From an uncultured Caldilineaceae bacterium (GTDB lineage Bacteria > Chloroflexota > Anaerolineae > Caldilineales > Caldilineaceae), in assembly GCA_958295915.1 (NCBI GenBank), contig OY282381.1, positions 1,882,722-1,946,721 of the forward strand: a DNA stretch of 64,000 bases. The letters run 5' to 3'. The position numbers and the translations under genes are program-made. Under the pieces are notes generated by a model that worked only from the letters and a program-made list of their open reading frames with translations, made no database searches and was not told where the DNA came from. How positions within the stretch are numbered: position 1 is the stretch's first letter; each line of letters begins with the position of its first letter. This document shows positions 33,280-41,590 of this stretch, one piece after another.

Positions 33280-34269
33280 ATGTCAAACCAGGCTCATTTG
33301 CGTAAAAGCGCGCCTCTTTCGAGCAGAGGCGCGTTGCAACACTTCTCTCTTGAAGACGATCGAGTCGCCCTGCCTAAGGGCGCTTGGGCGAAATCACATC
33401 GGCTGAACGTGCGCTGGCAGGGCAAGGATATCACTGCCTTGAGTCAGGGGCCATATCGCGCCTACCTCTTCCCCGTCTATACGCCCGCGGGCTTTGCCGT
33501 AACCAGCGAAACACCGGTGGATCATCCGCACCACAATTCACTCTGGATCGGCGCCGATCACGTCAACTGCTATCTGCCATTTGCCGGCGCTGCCTATGAA
33601 GAAGCCAACTATAACTTCTACGTCAATGAGATATTTCAAGGGCGCGCGCCGGGACGCATCCTGAGCGTAGATGTAAAGGCTACCGAGATCACGACAAACC
33701 ATCTGCGACTTGCGCAGACGCTGCATTGGCAGGGCCCCAGCGAATGGGGCGCGCCTCAACGGCGCACTGTAGCTGTCGAAACCAGGACCATCGACATCTA
33801 TCCTGGCGAGATCGCCAATCTCCTTGATATCCGCTCGCAGGTACGCGCGGCTGAATGGGATCTTCGCATTGGGCCAACGCGCCATGCTTACTTTGGCGTG
33901 CGCATGACAGAAGCCTTGCGCGTTACCAACGGAGCCGCCTTGATCGATGCCACAGGCCGTTCAGGTGGCGATGCCATTACCGGCCAAGTTTCCGATTGGG
34001 TGGACTGTTCAGGCACGATCGCAGCCGGCAGACAGGCAGGTGTGGCTCTGTTCCCCTACCCCGGCGCGCATGGCTTCCCCTGGTTTGTGTCGGATTGGGG
34101 CACGCTAACCGTCAATCCGCTGGCGCATACGCAATGGGAGATCAAGCGGGGCGATCTTCTCGACCTTGCCGTGCGCGTCATTGTCCATGATGGCGATGCT
34201 GAGCAGGCGGATATTGTGGGATTGTATCGATCTTTTGCAGCAGAACACTACGTGCGGGCTGAAGAGTGA
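33280..34269 (+). CDS. DUF6807/PmoA-like family protein
   Basis: 329 aa. The block YLFPVYTPAGFAVTSETP, DHPHHNSLWIGAD is the hallmark of this beta-sandwich family (formerly named for a methane oxygenase subunit, but found with carbohydrate genes). FPWFVSDWGTLTVNP near the C-terminus fits too. The function is unknown; it is often beside Gfo/Idh dehydrogenases, as here. ATG 33280 has AGGGGAAAG just upstream. Residues 10-20 (SAPLSSRGALQ) are encoded by an inserted family B repeat (33308-33340). Confidence 0.8.
   Translation: MSNQAHLRKSAPLSSRGALQHFSLEDDRVALPKGAWAKSHRLNVRWQGKDITALSQGPYRAYLFPVYTPAGFAVTSETPVDHPHHNSLWIGADHVNCYLPFAGAAYEEANYNFYVNEIFQGRAPGRILSVDVKATEITTNHLRLAQTLHWQGPSEWGAPQRRTVAVETRTIDIYPGEIANLLDIRSQVRAAEWDLRIGPTRHAYFGVRMTEALRVTNGAALIDATGRSGGDAITGQVSDWVDCSGTIAAGRQAGVALFPYPGAHGFPWFVSDWGTLTVNPLAHTQWEIKRGDLLDLAVRVIVHDGDAEQADIVGLYRSFAAEHYVRAEE
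33308..33340. repeat. Family B palindromic repeat inside a coding sequence
   Basis: GCGCGCCTCTTTCGAGC followed by AGAGGCGCGTTGCAAC, inverted relative to most copies. It is read in frame near the N-terminus of the DUF6807 protein. Confidence 0.85.
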
Positions 34270-34299
34270 TGCCTGTGTCTGGTTTGTGAAATTCTACAC

Positions 34300-34328
34300 T
34301 TGACCGCTCCAGCCATCCGCTTTATAAT
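34300..34328 (+). promoter_or_regulatory. Strong predicted sigma70 promoter upstream of nuoB
   Basis: TTGACC (34300-34305), 17 bp, perfect TATAAT (34323-34328). It points at the complex I genes, but the start of nuoB is about 410 nt downstream, leaving a long leader that holds a mobile-element relic. Confidence 0.6.
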
Positions 34329-34548
34329 CCATGTATACACTGCCCGGCCTTGCGATTCCAGGGGCCGTGAGGTACACTGCAGCAGGCGGAAAGTGGGTAG
34401 GGGCACTGATACTGACCGCAGACAAGGACACCGCCACGCTCAAATGAAACCGCTGCTCTGCTTCCGATTACGGACACCAGTGTATGATGGGGGCAACTAT
34501 CTGCGAATATGACAAAAATTAACAGGCGCACAGGTTTCGATCTGTGCT

Positions 34549-34692
34549 TTGGGAGATACCCCCGCGATGGGTAGGGTCGGAGCCTTGTGCCTGTCCTCTG
34601 TCGCGTATTGTTGACACAGACGCGTATGAGAGAATTCATCCGCGCTGAACCTGCATAGGTAGGTTTAGTCAACAAAAATGTATCGGTACTGA
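34549..34692 (+). mobile_element. Relic of an IS607/tnpB-type right end (no transposase)
   Basis: GCTTTGGGAGATACCCCCGCG (34548-34568) is identical to the 3' end of the decayed tnpB at 56937-56957, where it encodes ALGDTPA. About 100 bp later, GTCAACAAAAATGTATCGGT (34667-34688 region) matches the end of that element with two changes. Between them a degraded family D hairpin (about 34570-34595) appears inserted. The rest of 34270-34743 has the promoter at 34300 and no gene. Confidence 0.55.
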
Positions 34693-34743
34693 ACGCGTGG
34701 CTCGTTTCATTTCTTAATTTATACGTGTAACAGGAATCTTGGC

Positions 34744-35547
34744 ATGGCATCACTCCCGCCCAACTTCCAGCAGCTTAAACAAGAACAACTCAAGCCTTTT
34801 CTGCACGATCAGATCATCGTTCCCGACGAACTGCAGGCGAATGTACTGATCACAACCGTAGACAAAATCTACAACTGGAGCCGTCGATCCAGCATGTGGC
34901 CGCTGTTGTTCGGCCTGGCCTGCTGCGCCATCGAAATGATCGCGACTGCTGCCAGCCGCTACGACCTGGCCCGCTTCGGCATGGAAGTGATGCGGCCCAG
35001 CCCCCGCCAGAGCGATCTGATGATCGTTTCCGGAACAGTGACGAAGAAGATGGCGCCGGCGATTGTGCGCATCTACAACCAGATGGCAGAGCCGCGCTAT
35101 GTGCTGAGTATGGGCGCCTGCGCAACCGGCGGCGGCCCCTTCAAAGAGGGCTATAATGTCGTCAGCGGCATCGACAAGTACATTCCGGTAGATGTATATG
35201 TGCCCGGTTGCCCGCCCATGCCGGAAGCGCTGATCTACGGACTCCTGAAGATGCACGAAAAGGTTGACCGCCAGAGCGTCACATCTGTGCCCTGGTATCG
35301 CAAGGATTCGTCCGCATTTGTGCCGGTGCCCCGGCTCGGCCCGGATATTTTCGATCCCCGCCAGGTGGAACTGATCAAAGATACGACTTTGAAGGCAACC
35401 ACCGGCGCGTCAGCGACAGCCGCGAACGGGCCCGCCGCAGACGCAGAGGGCCGCGCACGCGGGCCGAAGACGCTATCCGACAAGGCCAAAGCCCGCATGG
35501 AAGAGGCCAAAAAGCGCTGGCGCGCCAAGAAAGGAGTGCCGGCATAA
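34744..35547 (+). CDS. nuoB: NADH-quinone oxidoreductase subunit B
   Basis: Carries the terminal cluster N2 of complex I that reduces quinone. 267 aa, longer than the usual 160-220. The four cluster ligands are visible: C60-C61 (GLACCAIEM), C126 (GACATGGG) and C156 ([10 protein letters not shown]). Residues after about 215 form a non-conserved Ala/Lys/Arg tail ([17 protein letters not shown]). It is followed by nuoCD and nuoI; nuoA is absent from the window. The first ATG after CAGGAATC is used. Confidence 0.95.
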   Translation: MASLPPNFQQLKQEQLKPFLHDQIIVPDELQANVLITTVDKIYNWSRRSSMWPLLFGLACCAIEMIATAASRYDLARFGMEVMRPSPRQSDLMIVSGTVTKKMAPAIVRIYNQMAEPRYVLSMGACATGGGPFKEGYNVVSGIDKYIPVDVYVPGCPPMPEALIYGLLKMHEKVDRQSVTSVPWYRKDSSAFVPVPRLGPDIFDPRQVELIKDTTLKATTGASATAANGPAADAEGRARGPKTLSDKAKARMEEAKKRWRAKKGVPA

Positions 35548-35679
35548 CTCTCAAACGCCGTGCGATGTCCGTAGGATGGAGCGCACGGCCTCTGAATCGG
35601 TCGGCAGTGATCAGGCTTCTGGCCTGCGGCTGTTCCACTGCTTACTGAATCACCGACTATTTCAGATGCGAGGTAGGTC

Positions 35680-37458
35680 ATGAGCCAAGCAACTGCTGTG
35701 GCAGAACCCCCCGTAGTCGATATACGGTTTGAACAGGAACTGGCGGATGCGATCGTTGGCGCCTGGGCCGAGGATACACAAAAGGCCTATATGATTGCGC
35801 CGGACAAGATCCTGGCTGTACTGCGCCATCTGCGGGATGTGGAAGGCTACGATTTTCTCTCCAATCTCACTTGCGTCGATTACAAAGGGTATGGCGGCAA
35901 GCTACGCAACGATGTCAGTGAGCGGCTGGAGGTCGTCTACCGCCTCTACAGCACCCGCATCGGTGGCGGCCCCATTTCCCTGCATGTACGGGTTCCGCAA
36001 GACGAAACAGTTCCCAGCGCGACCGCTGTTTTCCCCGGCGCCAATTTGCAGGAGCGGGAAGTCTACGATCTGTTCGGGGTCAAATTTGATGGACATCCGA
36101 ACCTGCGACGCATTCTGCTTTGGGATGGCTTCAACGGGCATCCCATGCGCAAAGACTGGCAAGAGGCCTATTACGAGGAGGATGTCAAACCCTTCCGCAG
36201 TCGCCACCCCAAAGGCGAGTACGCTTTCCACGAGGATAAACTGCCCTGGGCCAAGAACACCACCTATCCGACCGGCTGGGATCCCGACTCCTGGCAACAA
36301 CCCGTCGCCTATGTGCCGGTTAGTCAGGCGCCTCACCACGAAAACGAACCCCATCTGGATACGGAAAGCATTGTCGTAAACCTGGGGCCTCATCACCCTA
36401 GCACGCACGGTGTATTCCGCATGCTCACGCGTGTGGAGGGCGAGACGATTCTCGCCCTGGAGCCGGAAATGGGCTATCTGCACCGCAATCACGAAAAAAT
36501 CGGTGAACGCAATACCTGGCTGATGAATATGCCCTTCACCGACCGGCTGGACTATCTGAACTCCATGAGCAACAACTGGAGTTATGCTCTGGCAGTGGAA
36601 AAGCTGGCCGGCATCGAAGTGCCGGAGCGGGCCGAATATCTGCGCGTCATCATGGCCGAGTTCGGCCGCATCGTCAACCACGCCTGGTCCATTGGTTTTA
36701 TTTTGAACGATTTGGGCGCGCTGCAGACGCCGGCCCTGTACGCCATCGAAGAGCGCGAGATGATCCTCGACCTGTTCGAAGCGGTCTCCGGCGCACGCCT
36801 GATGTGCAACTACATGCGTTTCGGCGGCGTCGTACGCGATCTGCCAGCCGGTTGGCACGAACAGGCCACATATCTGGCCAACGATCGCCTGCCTAGAGCG
36901 CTGGATGAACTGGACAGGCTTCTGACCGAAAACGAAATATTGAAGGCGCGCGGCCGCGGCGTCGGCTATCTCTCTGTCGAAGATCTGATCTCCCTGAGTG
37001 TGAGTGGCCCGATGATCCGGGCCGGTGGATTGGCATACGACATTCGGAAGGCAGAGCCATACGGAATTTACGATCGCTTCGATTTCGACATTCCGACACT
37101 GCCGAACAGCGACATCTACGACCGCTATTACATCCGCTTGCTGGAAGCGCGGGAAAGTGTGCGCATTCTCCAGCAGGCCTTGCGGGATATCCCCGAAGGT
37201 GAAATCCTTGGCGGCAAGGGCGGATACACCCTGCGCGCGCCAGAAGGCGAAGTCTACAGCCGCCTCGAAGCGCCCAAAGGCGAGCTGGGATTCTACCTCG
37301 TCAGCGACGGCAAGACGACTCCCTGGCGCTATCACGTGCGTTCTCCCAGTTACATCAACCTGAACGCGTTGGGCCCGATGAGCGTCGGTTACAAAATCGC
37401 TGATGCAATTGTAATTCTGGGCGCCATCGATATTGTGCTGGGCGAAGTCGATCGCTAG
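35680..37458 (+). CDS. nuoCD: NADH-quinone oxidoreductase subunits C and D, fused
   Basis: 592 aa. Residues about 20-195 are the NuoC (30 kDa) domain with the signature ANLQEREVYDLFGVKFDGH, LRRILLWDGFNGHPMRKDW. A linker leads to the NuoD (49 kDa) domain from about 225 (VVNLGPHHPSTHGVFRM), with GYLHRNHEKIGERNTW and the quinone-site residues. It ends ...DIVLGEVDR, the canonical NuoD C-terminus. The fusion places two peripheral-arm subunits in one chain. It acts at the quinone end of complex I with NuoB and NuoI. A 132-bp gap to nuoB contains no gene. Confidence 0.95.
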   Translation: MSQATAVAEPPVVDIRFEQELADAIVGAWAEDTQKAYMIAPDKILAVLRHLRDVEGYDFLSNLTCVDYKGYGGKLRNDVSERLEVVYRLYSTRIGGGPISLHVRVPQDETVPSATAVFPGANLQEREVYDLFGVKFDGHPNLRRILLWDGFNGHPMRKDWQEAYYEEDVKPFRSRHPKGEYAFHEDKLPWAKNTTYPTGWDPDSWQQPVAYVPVSQAPHHENEPHLDTESIVVNLGPHHPSTHGVFRMLTRVEGETILALEPEMGYLHRNHEKIGERNTWLMNMPFTDRLDYLNSMSNNWSYALAVEKLAGIEVPERAEYLRVIMAEFGRIVNHAWSIGFILNDLGALQTPALYAIEEREMILDLFEAVSGARLMCNYMRFGGVVRDLPAGWHEQATYLANDRLPRALDELDRLLTENEILKARGRGVGYLSVEDLISLSVSGPMIRAGGLAYDIRKAEPYGIYDRFDFDIPTLPNSDIYDRYYIRLLEARESVRILQQALRDIPEGEILGGKGGYTLRAPEGEVYSRLEAPKGELGFYLVSDGKTTPWRYHVRSPSYINLNALGPMSVGYKIADAIVILGAIDIVLGEVDR

Positions 37459-37501
37459 TAAAGAGCAATACCTTACGAGGAATATATGTTTATTCCTCCT
37501 T

Positions 37502-37531
37502 GTCGCGCCCCATAGTGGCGCGCAAAACAAC
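37502..37531. repeat. Family A palindromic repeat (inverted), upstream of nuoI
   Basis: GTCGCGCCCCATAGTGGC then GCGCAAAACAAC, reverse orientation. It fills most of the nuoCD-nuoI gap and could be read as an N-terminal extension of NuoI, but a better start exists downstream. Confidence 0.85.
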
Positions 37532-37556
37532 ACGTATGCGAGTAGGAGTTGACGGC

Positions 37557-38405
37557 ATGTTTGGAACAGGACTTCTTAAAGGTCTCGGTGTGACGTTGAA
37601 GCATGCAATGGACACATTCAACGATGATCGGGAAGCTGTGCCCGATCGCTACAGAGGCAGTCTCGAACTTGGCGACAATCGCCGTGTGATACAGCAGCCT
37701 ATCGATCAGGAAGGGTTGCTGACAATTCAATATCCAGAAGAAAAAAGGCTGCTGCCGGAGCGTTTCCGCTACATTCCCATGCTCATCTGGGATTCGGAGA
37801 AACACGAAGACCGCTGCACGGCCTGCGGCATCTGTGCCAAGGTCTGTCCGCCCCAGTGTATCTGGATCGTACGCGACAGCGATGAAAACGGTAAACCAGT
37901 CACCCGGGCGTCGGAGTTTTACATCGACGCAGCGGTGTGCATGAGTTGTAGCTTCTGTGTCGAGTTCTGTCCCTTCGACGCCATCAAAATGAACCATGAC
38001 TACGAGCTTGCGGTCTATGATCGCTACCCGCAGCTTGTATATGATATGGAAGAGCTGACCGTCCCATTGGAGTATTATGCAGCTCTGTGGCCGACACAGT
38101 ACGATGAAGAGCAGACCCGACGCCGGGAAGAAGAGGAACAGAAACGCCGGCAGGCGGAAGAAAAGGCCCGCAGGGTAGCGACCAAAAACGCGGCCGCCAA
38201 AGAACCGACTGCCGCTGGCCCGAAGCGTTCCGCCGCAGAGCTACAAAAACTAGCCCGAGAACGGGCCGCCCAGCGCAAGACTCAGACCGCAGATGGCGAC
38301 AAAAGCGGTGATGATGCAGCAGCGGCCAAAAAGGCCCGGATGGAAGAGCTAAAGCGCAAGGCCCAGGAACGGGCCCGCCAACGCAAGCTGGAATCCGGAG
38401 AATAG
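37557..38405 (+). CDS. nuoI: NADH-quinone oxidoreductase subunit I (2x 4Fe-4S ferredoxin)
   Basis: Electron-transfer subunit of complex I, 282 aa against the usual 150-180. The two 4Fe-4S motifs are C87-C90-C93-C97 (CTACGICAKVCPP) and C128-C131-C134-C138 (CMSCSFCVEFCPF). Start ATG 37557 is chosen for the GGAG about 9 nt upstream; ATG 37536 adds seven residues. After about residue 185 comes an unusual tail of some 100 residues, rich in Lys, Arg, Glu and Ala and predicted to be helical (TRRREEEEQKRRQAEEKAR, KKARMEELKRKAQERARQR). Confidence 0.95.
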   Translation: MFGTGLLKGLGVTLKHAMDTFNDDREAVPDRYRGSLELGDNRRVIQQPIDQEGLLTIQYPEEKRLLPERFRYIPMLIWDSEKHEDRCTACGICAKVCPPQCIWIVRDSDENGKPVTRASEFYIDAAVCMSCSFCVEFCPFDAIKMNHDYELAVYDRYPQLVYDMEELTVPLEYYAALWPTQYDEEQTRRREEEEQKRRQAEEKARRVATKNAAAKEPTAAGPKRSAAELQKLARERAAQRKTQTADGDKSGDDAAAAKKARMEELKRKAQERARQRKLESGE

Positions 38406-38406
38406 C

Positions 38407-38431
38407 GTAGGGGCAGGCCTTGTGCCTGCCC
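38407..38431. repeat. Family D hairpin after nuoI
   Basis: GTAGGGGCAGGCCTTGTG followed by CCTGCCC forms a 7-8 bp stem directly behind the nuoI stop. No U-tract follows. It may mark the operon end. Confidence 0.7.
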
Positions 38432-38633
38432 TGGGCAACCACAAGGTCGGACGCTGCAACCTCCCAGCTTTCGGGCATCGTTGCGCTGTTCGATATTGCC
38501 CCTACCGGCTTGATGACAAGCAATGGATTCAGCGCCAAAGACAGCTAGGGTGGCCGGTTGGCCTTCCTTGACATAACCGTATCCTGTTGATATGCTTACA
38601 ACCCGATCTGTGTGTAAGTTTGGTTTTTGTACT

Positions 38634-38667
38634 GTTGAATGCGCCTCTTTCGAGCAAAGGCGCGAAT
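38634..38667. repeat. Family B palindromic repeat
   Basis: GTTGAATGCGCCTCTTTC followed by GAGCAAAGGCGCG, in the gap between nuoI and the MBL hydrolase gene. Confidence 0.85.
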
Positions 38668-38721
38668 TGGCCGCTAAGGACAAAGCACAGCCGGGCTTTC
38701 TAAACACGGGGAGATAGCGCA

Positions 38722-39420
38722 GTGACAGTTACGCTCACATATTATGGACACGCAACCTTTGGCGTTGACGCAGACGGCGCCAAGCTACTCATCGACCCTT
38801 TCCTCGCGCCGAATAGTCCGGTGGCGCCGGCAGACGCGACAGCCGACAGTGTCGACGCAGATGTAATAATCCTCACACATGGCCACGCAGACCACATCGC
38901 CGATGCGGTTCCCATTGCCAGGCGCACCGGCTGCCTCGTGATCTGCAACTTTGAGATCGGCGCCTGGCTTATGGCGCAGGGGATAGAGAACATTCATCAG
39001 ATGCACATCGGCGGCGGCTATAATTTCAACTTCGGACGGGTTAAACTGACGATTGCCCATCATGGCAGTGGCCTGCCAGATGGCAGTTACGGCGGCAATC
39101 CGGCGGGCGTACTGATCCATTTCAATGATGGCACGGATGTCTACTTCGCCGGCGATACAGCCCTAACCTATGATATGCGTCTTATCGGCGCAGTGGGCGG
39201 CGTGGATTTGGCGGCCCTGCCCATCGGCGACAACTTCACAATGGGACCGGACGATGCAATCTTCGCCGCGCAGTTTGTGAAGGCCAAAAAGGTTGTTCCC
39301 ATCCATTACAATACATTTCCGCCTATTGAACAGGATGCCGAAGCCTTTGCTCAAAAACTACAGGATGAAACCGACATTGAATGCGCAGTCTTGAATCCCG
39401 GCGATACACTGGACGTATAG
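38722..39420 (+). CDS. Metal-dependent hydrolase, UPF0173/MBL-fold family
   Basis: 232 aa metallo-beta-lactamase fold hydrolase, length typical for UPF0173. It starts VTLTYYGHATFGVDADG. The metal motif HxHxDH is at about residues 53-58 (LTHGHADHIAD). Further ligands are in HHGSGLPDG, YFAGDTALTYDM and VPIHYNT. The substrate is unknown; relatives include L-ascorbate-6-phosphate lactonase. GTG start 38722 follows GGGGAGA. It is probably monocistronic. Confidence 0.88.
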   Translation: MTVTLTYYGHATFGVDADGAKLLIDPFLAPNSPVAPADATADSVDADVIILTHGHADHIADAVPIARRTGCLVICNFEIGAWLMAQGIENIHQMHIGGGYNFNFGRVKLTIAHHGSGLPDGSYGGNPAGVLIHFNDGTDVYFAGDTALTYDMRLIGAVGGVDLAALPIGDNFTMGPDDAIFAAQFVKAKKVVPIHYNTFPPIEQDAEAFAQKLQDETDIECAVLNPGDTLDV

Positions 39421-39602
39421 GGAACGTCAGAAAAGAACAAGTTCTTGGAAGGGAACGAAAGTCAGACTTGCGAAAGCTCGCGAGGAATCGGAACGAATCC
39501 AGCCGTTTTGACGTTGTTCTTGTTAGAAATCTGATGTCCTGACGAAACATGTGTGGCGTTTGCGCCAATGTGAACTGAGTTTGACGAATGAAGGGAGGAT
39601 GT

Positions 39603-39965
39603 ATGGTTGATGTAAATGATGCAGTGCTCGATGGAAAGGCAGAGTTGTTTTTCCCCGCCTACCTGATCCCATCATTGCGGGAACTGCGCGGGGAGAGCTG
39701 GCGTCAACTGGTCGATCGAGTTTCCACGTTGCCCGATACCCACCCGGATAGTTTGGCTTTCGTCTTAATGATGATCAAACTGGGCGATTGCATGAAGTGT
39801 CATAGCAACTATTATAAATTTCTGCGGGGTTGTGCGTTCTGCTCCCTGCAGACGATCCGCACGTTTAAGGGGAGCGATGCAGATCTATTGCAACGCTATA
39901 GCAAAGCTCAGGACGAAATCGACCGACAGTTAAATGGGATAGGAACGCTATCCCTGGCCGCCTGA
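39603..39965 (+). CDS. Unknown small cysteine-motif protein
   Basis: 120 aa. The central segment GDCMKCHSNYYKFLRG, CAFCSLQTIR has a CxxC-x11-13-CxxC pattern typical of a zinc or iron-sulfur site; the first pair is also CxxCH, but no export signal is present to make a cytochrome likely. The N-terminal half contains AELFFPAYLIPSLRELRGESW, and the C-terminal half is helical. ATG 39603 is chosen for AGGGAGG 4 nt upstream. A clear terminator follows at 39988, so it ends a transcription unit. Confidence 0.7.
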   Translation: MVDVNDAVLDGKAELFFPAYLIPSLRELRGESWRQLVDRVSTLPDTHPDSLAFVLMMIKLGDCMKCHSNYYKFLRGCAFCSLQTIRTFKGSDADLLQRYSKAQDEIDRQLNGIGTLSLAA

Positions 39966-39987
39966 ACAGCCCGCTGATCTGCGCATG

Positions 39988-40020
39988 AACCAGCGCTTCC
40001 TGTGCGCTGGTTTTTTCTTT
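39988..40020 (+). terminator. Intrinsic terminator
   Basis: AACCAGCGC, 7-nt loop, GCGCTGGTT, then TTTTCTTT. This is the cleanest rho-independent terminator in the window. Confidence 0.9.
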
Positions 40021-40098
40021 AATTCGGTATTCCCGCCAATTGATGACCGATTCATCTAGTTTGTATGATTGCGCTCATACCTCACTGTGGGGCGCGAC
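40021..40098. repeat. About 70-bp interspersed repeat, copy 2 (family C), joined to half a family A repeat
   Basis: 40021-40090 matches 1095-1166 with a few substitutions. CACTGTGGGGCGCGAC (40083-40098) is the right half of family A, overlapping the end of the family C copy. Confidence 0.75.
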
Positions 40099-40152
40099 GC
40101 CGACCAACAGGCAGAGTGCTCCACAATATTTTACAATAACCTGGCAGGGGTT

Positions 40153-40188
40153 GTTGAATGCGCCTCTGCGCGAAAGAGGCGCGCAGTG
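40153..40188. repeat. Family B palindromic repeat abutting a start codon
   Basis: GTTGAATGCGCCTCTGCG then CGAAAGAGGCGCGCAGTG, ending immediately before ATG 40189. The repeat's AAGAGG is the only ribosome-binding-like sequence for that gene. Confidence 0.85.
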
Positions 40189-41559
40189 ATGAGTTCTCAA
40201 AAGGGCAGAAACATTCGTATTGGGATTATCGGTGGCGGTGTTGCCGGTCTCTCCGCTGCCTACGAACTTGCCGACGCCAGCAATGCGCAGGTCCACATCT
40301 TCGAGAACGAGCCGAGTATCGGCGGCCTGGCGGCCGGTTTCAAAGGGCGGGCGAACTGGGACTGGCCGCTGGAAAAATTCTACCATCATCTGTTCACCAA
40401 CGATGACGAGATCATCCAACTGACGAAAACGATCGGCGCCGGCGATCTGTTGCAGATTCACCGCCCCACAACTGTTATCCATTATCAGGGTAAGAACTAT
40501 CCCCTTGACAGTCCCCGGCACCTCCTGCTTTTTCCGCACCTATCGCTGCCCCAAAAGCTACGCATGGGCTTTGTCCTGGCCTATTTGAAATATCACCCTC
40601 GCCCTCCCTGGCGCGCCTTTGATCGCCTTTTGGCCGATGAATGGCTGGCGCGACGCATAGGGCACACGGCTTACCGTAAACTCTGGCAGCCGTTGCTGGA
40701 AGGCAAATTCGGGCCCCATTTTCAGGATGTCAATCTGGCCTGGTTCTGGGCTAGAATCTACAAACGCACACCCCGTCTCGGCTACTATCGGGGCGGATTT
40801 CAAGCGTTTGTCGACAAACTCGGCGAAACAGGACGCCAGCGAGGCGTAACCATTGAGACCAATACGCCGGTCCACTCAGTGATGCCCCTGCCGACGGGTG
40901 GTTTTGCAGTCGCCTGTCGTAAAGAAAATCCTGCGCTGGAACAGTTCGATGTGGTCCTCAGCACCGTCAGCCCTGGCTTGATGCAGCGGCTTGCCCCAGA
41001 GTTGCCCGACGGCTATCTTTCACAGCTGGCTTCTCTCCGCCATATGGGGGCGGTCGTTATGACCGTCGCCCTGGATCGCCCCCTGCTCACCAATACCTAT
41101 TGGGTGAACGTACCCAAAGCGGAAGGGCTGCCTTTCCTGGTGCTGGTTGAACATACCAATATGATCGACCCAGCTCACTATGGCGGAGATCATCTCCTCT
41201 ATTTGGGTGACTACCTGGCCCCGTCCCATCGCTATTTCTCGATGTCAAAAGACGAGCTGCTGATGGAGTTTTTGCCGGCTCTGTCGCGCTTCAACAAGGC
41301 ATTCCGTCCAGACTGGGTGACAGGCGCTTGGCTCCATCGGGCGCCCTATGCCCAACCGATACCGACCCGCGGCTATGCGGACGCGATTCCGGATCTGCGC
41401 ACGCCTTTGCCGGGCCTCTACTTCGCTTCAATGAGTCAGGTCTACCCTTGGGACCGGGGCACAAATTATGCGGTGGAAATTGGACGAAGGGCAGCCAAGT
41501 TAATCGCCGAAGACTACCGGCAGTTAGATGTGCAATCCTGGCCAGCCAACGAAGGTTGA
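40189..41559 (+). CDS. FAD/NAD(P)-dependent oxidoreductase, amine oxidase/protoporphyrinogen oxidase-like
   Basis: 456 aa. N-terminal dinucleotide-binding motif IGIIGGGVAGLSAAYEL (GxGxxG) followed by FENEPSIGGLAAGF. A C-terminal flavin motif is present in PGLYFASMSQVYPWDRGTNY. Relatives act on carotenoids, protoporphyrinogen, amines or sugar nucleotides; the specific reaction cannot be read. ATG 40189 directly follows a family B repeat. The stop codon (GGTTGA) is provided by another family B repeat at 41555. Confidence 0.85.
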   Translation: MSSQKGRNIRIGIIGGGVAGLSAAYELADASNAQVHIFENEPSIGGLAAGFKGRANWDWPLEKFYHHLFTNDDEIIQLTKTIGAGDLLQIHRPTTVIHYQGKNYPLDSPRHLLLFPHLSLPQKLRMGFVLAYLKYHPRPPWRAFDRLLADEWLARRIGHTAYRKLWQPLLEGKFGPHFQDVNLAWFWARIYKRTPRLGYYRGGFQAFVDKLGETGRQRGVTIETNTPVHSVMPLPTGGFAVACRKENPALEQFDVVLSTVSPGLMQRLAPELPDGYLSQLASLRHMGAVVMTVALDRPLLTNTYWVNVPKAEGLPFLVLVEHTNMIDPAHYGGDHLLYLGDYLAPSHRYFSMSKDELLMEFLPALSRFNKAFRPDWVTGAWLHRAPYAQPIPTRGYADAIPDLRTPLPGLYFASMSQVYPWDRGTNYAVEIGRRAAKLIAEDYRQLDVQSWPANEG

Positions 41560-41590
41560 ATGCGCCTCTGCTCGAAAGAGGCGCGCAATG
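41555..41590. repeat. Family B palindromic repeat supplying a stop codon
   Basis: GTTGAATGCGCCTCTGCTC then GAAAGAGGCGCGCAATG. The TGA inside GTTGA ends the FAD oxidoreductase gene. The rest of 41591-41846 holds a TTGACA (41693-41698) that may be a -35 box for the Mrp gene, and nothing else recognised. Confidence 0.88.

Noticed and set aside
33308..33340. Family B hairpins as ordinary intrinsic terminators
   Set aside because: Stems are good but none is followed by a T-run, and several are inside or at the start of genes.
35902..37533. 543-codon minus-strand frame opposite nuoCD
   Set aside because: Antisense to an unmistakable NuoCD; composition (many Val, Gln, His, Ala) is typical of a reverse-frame shadow.
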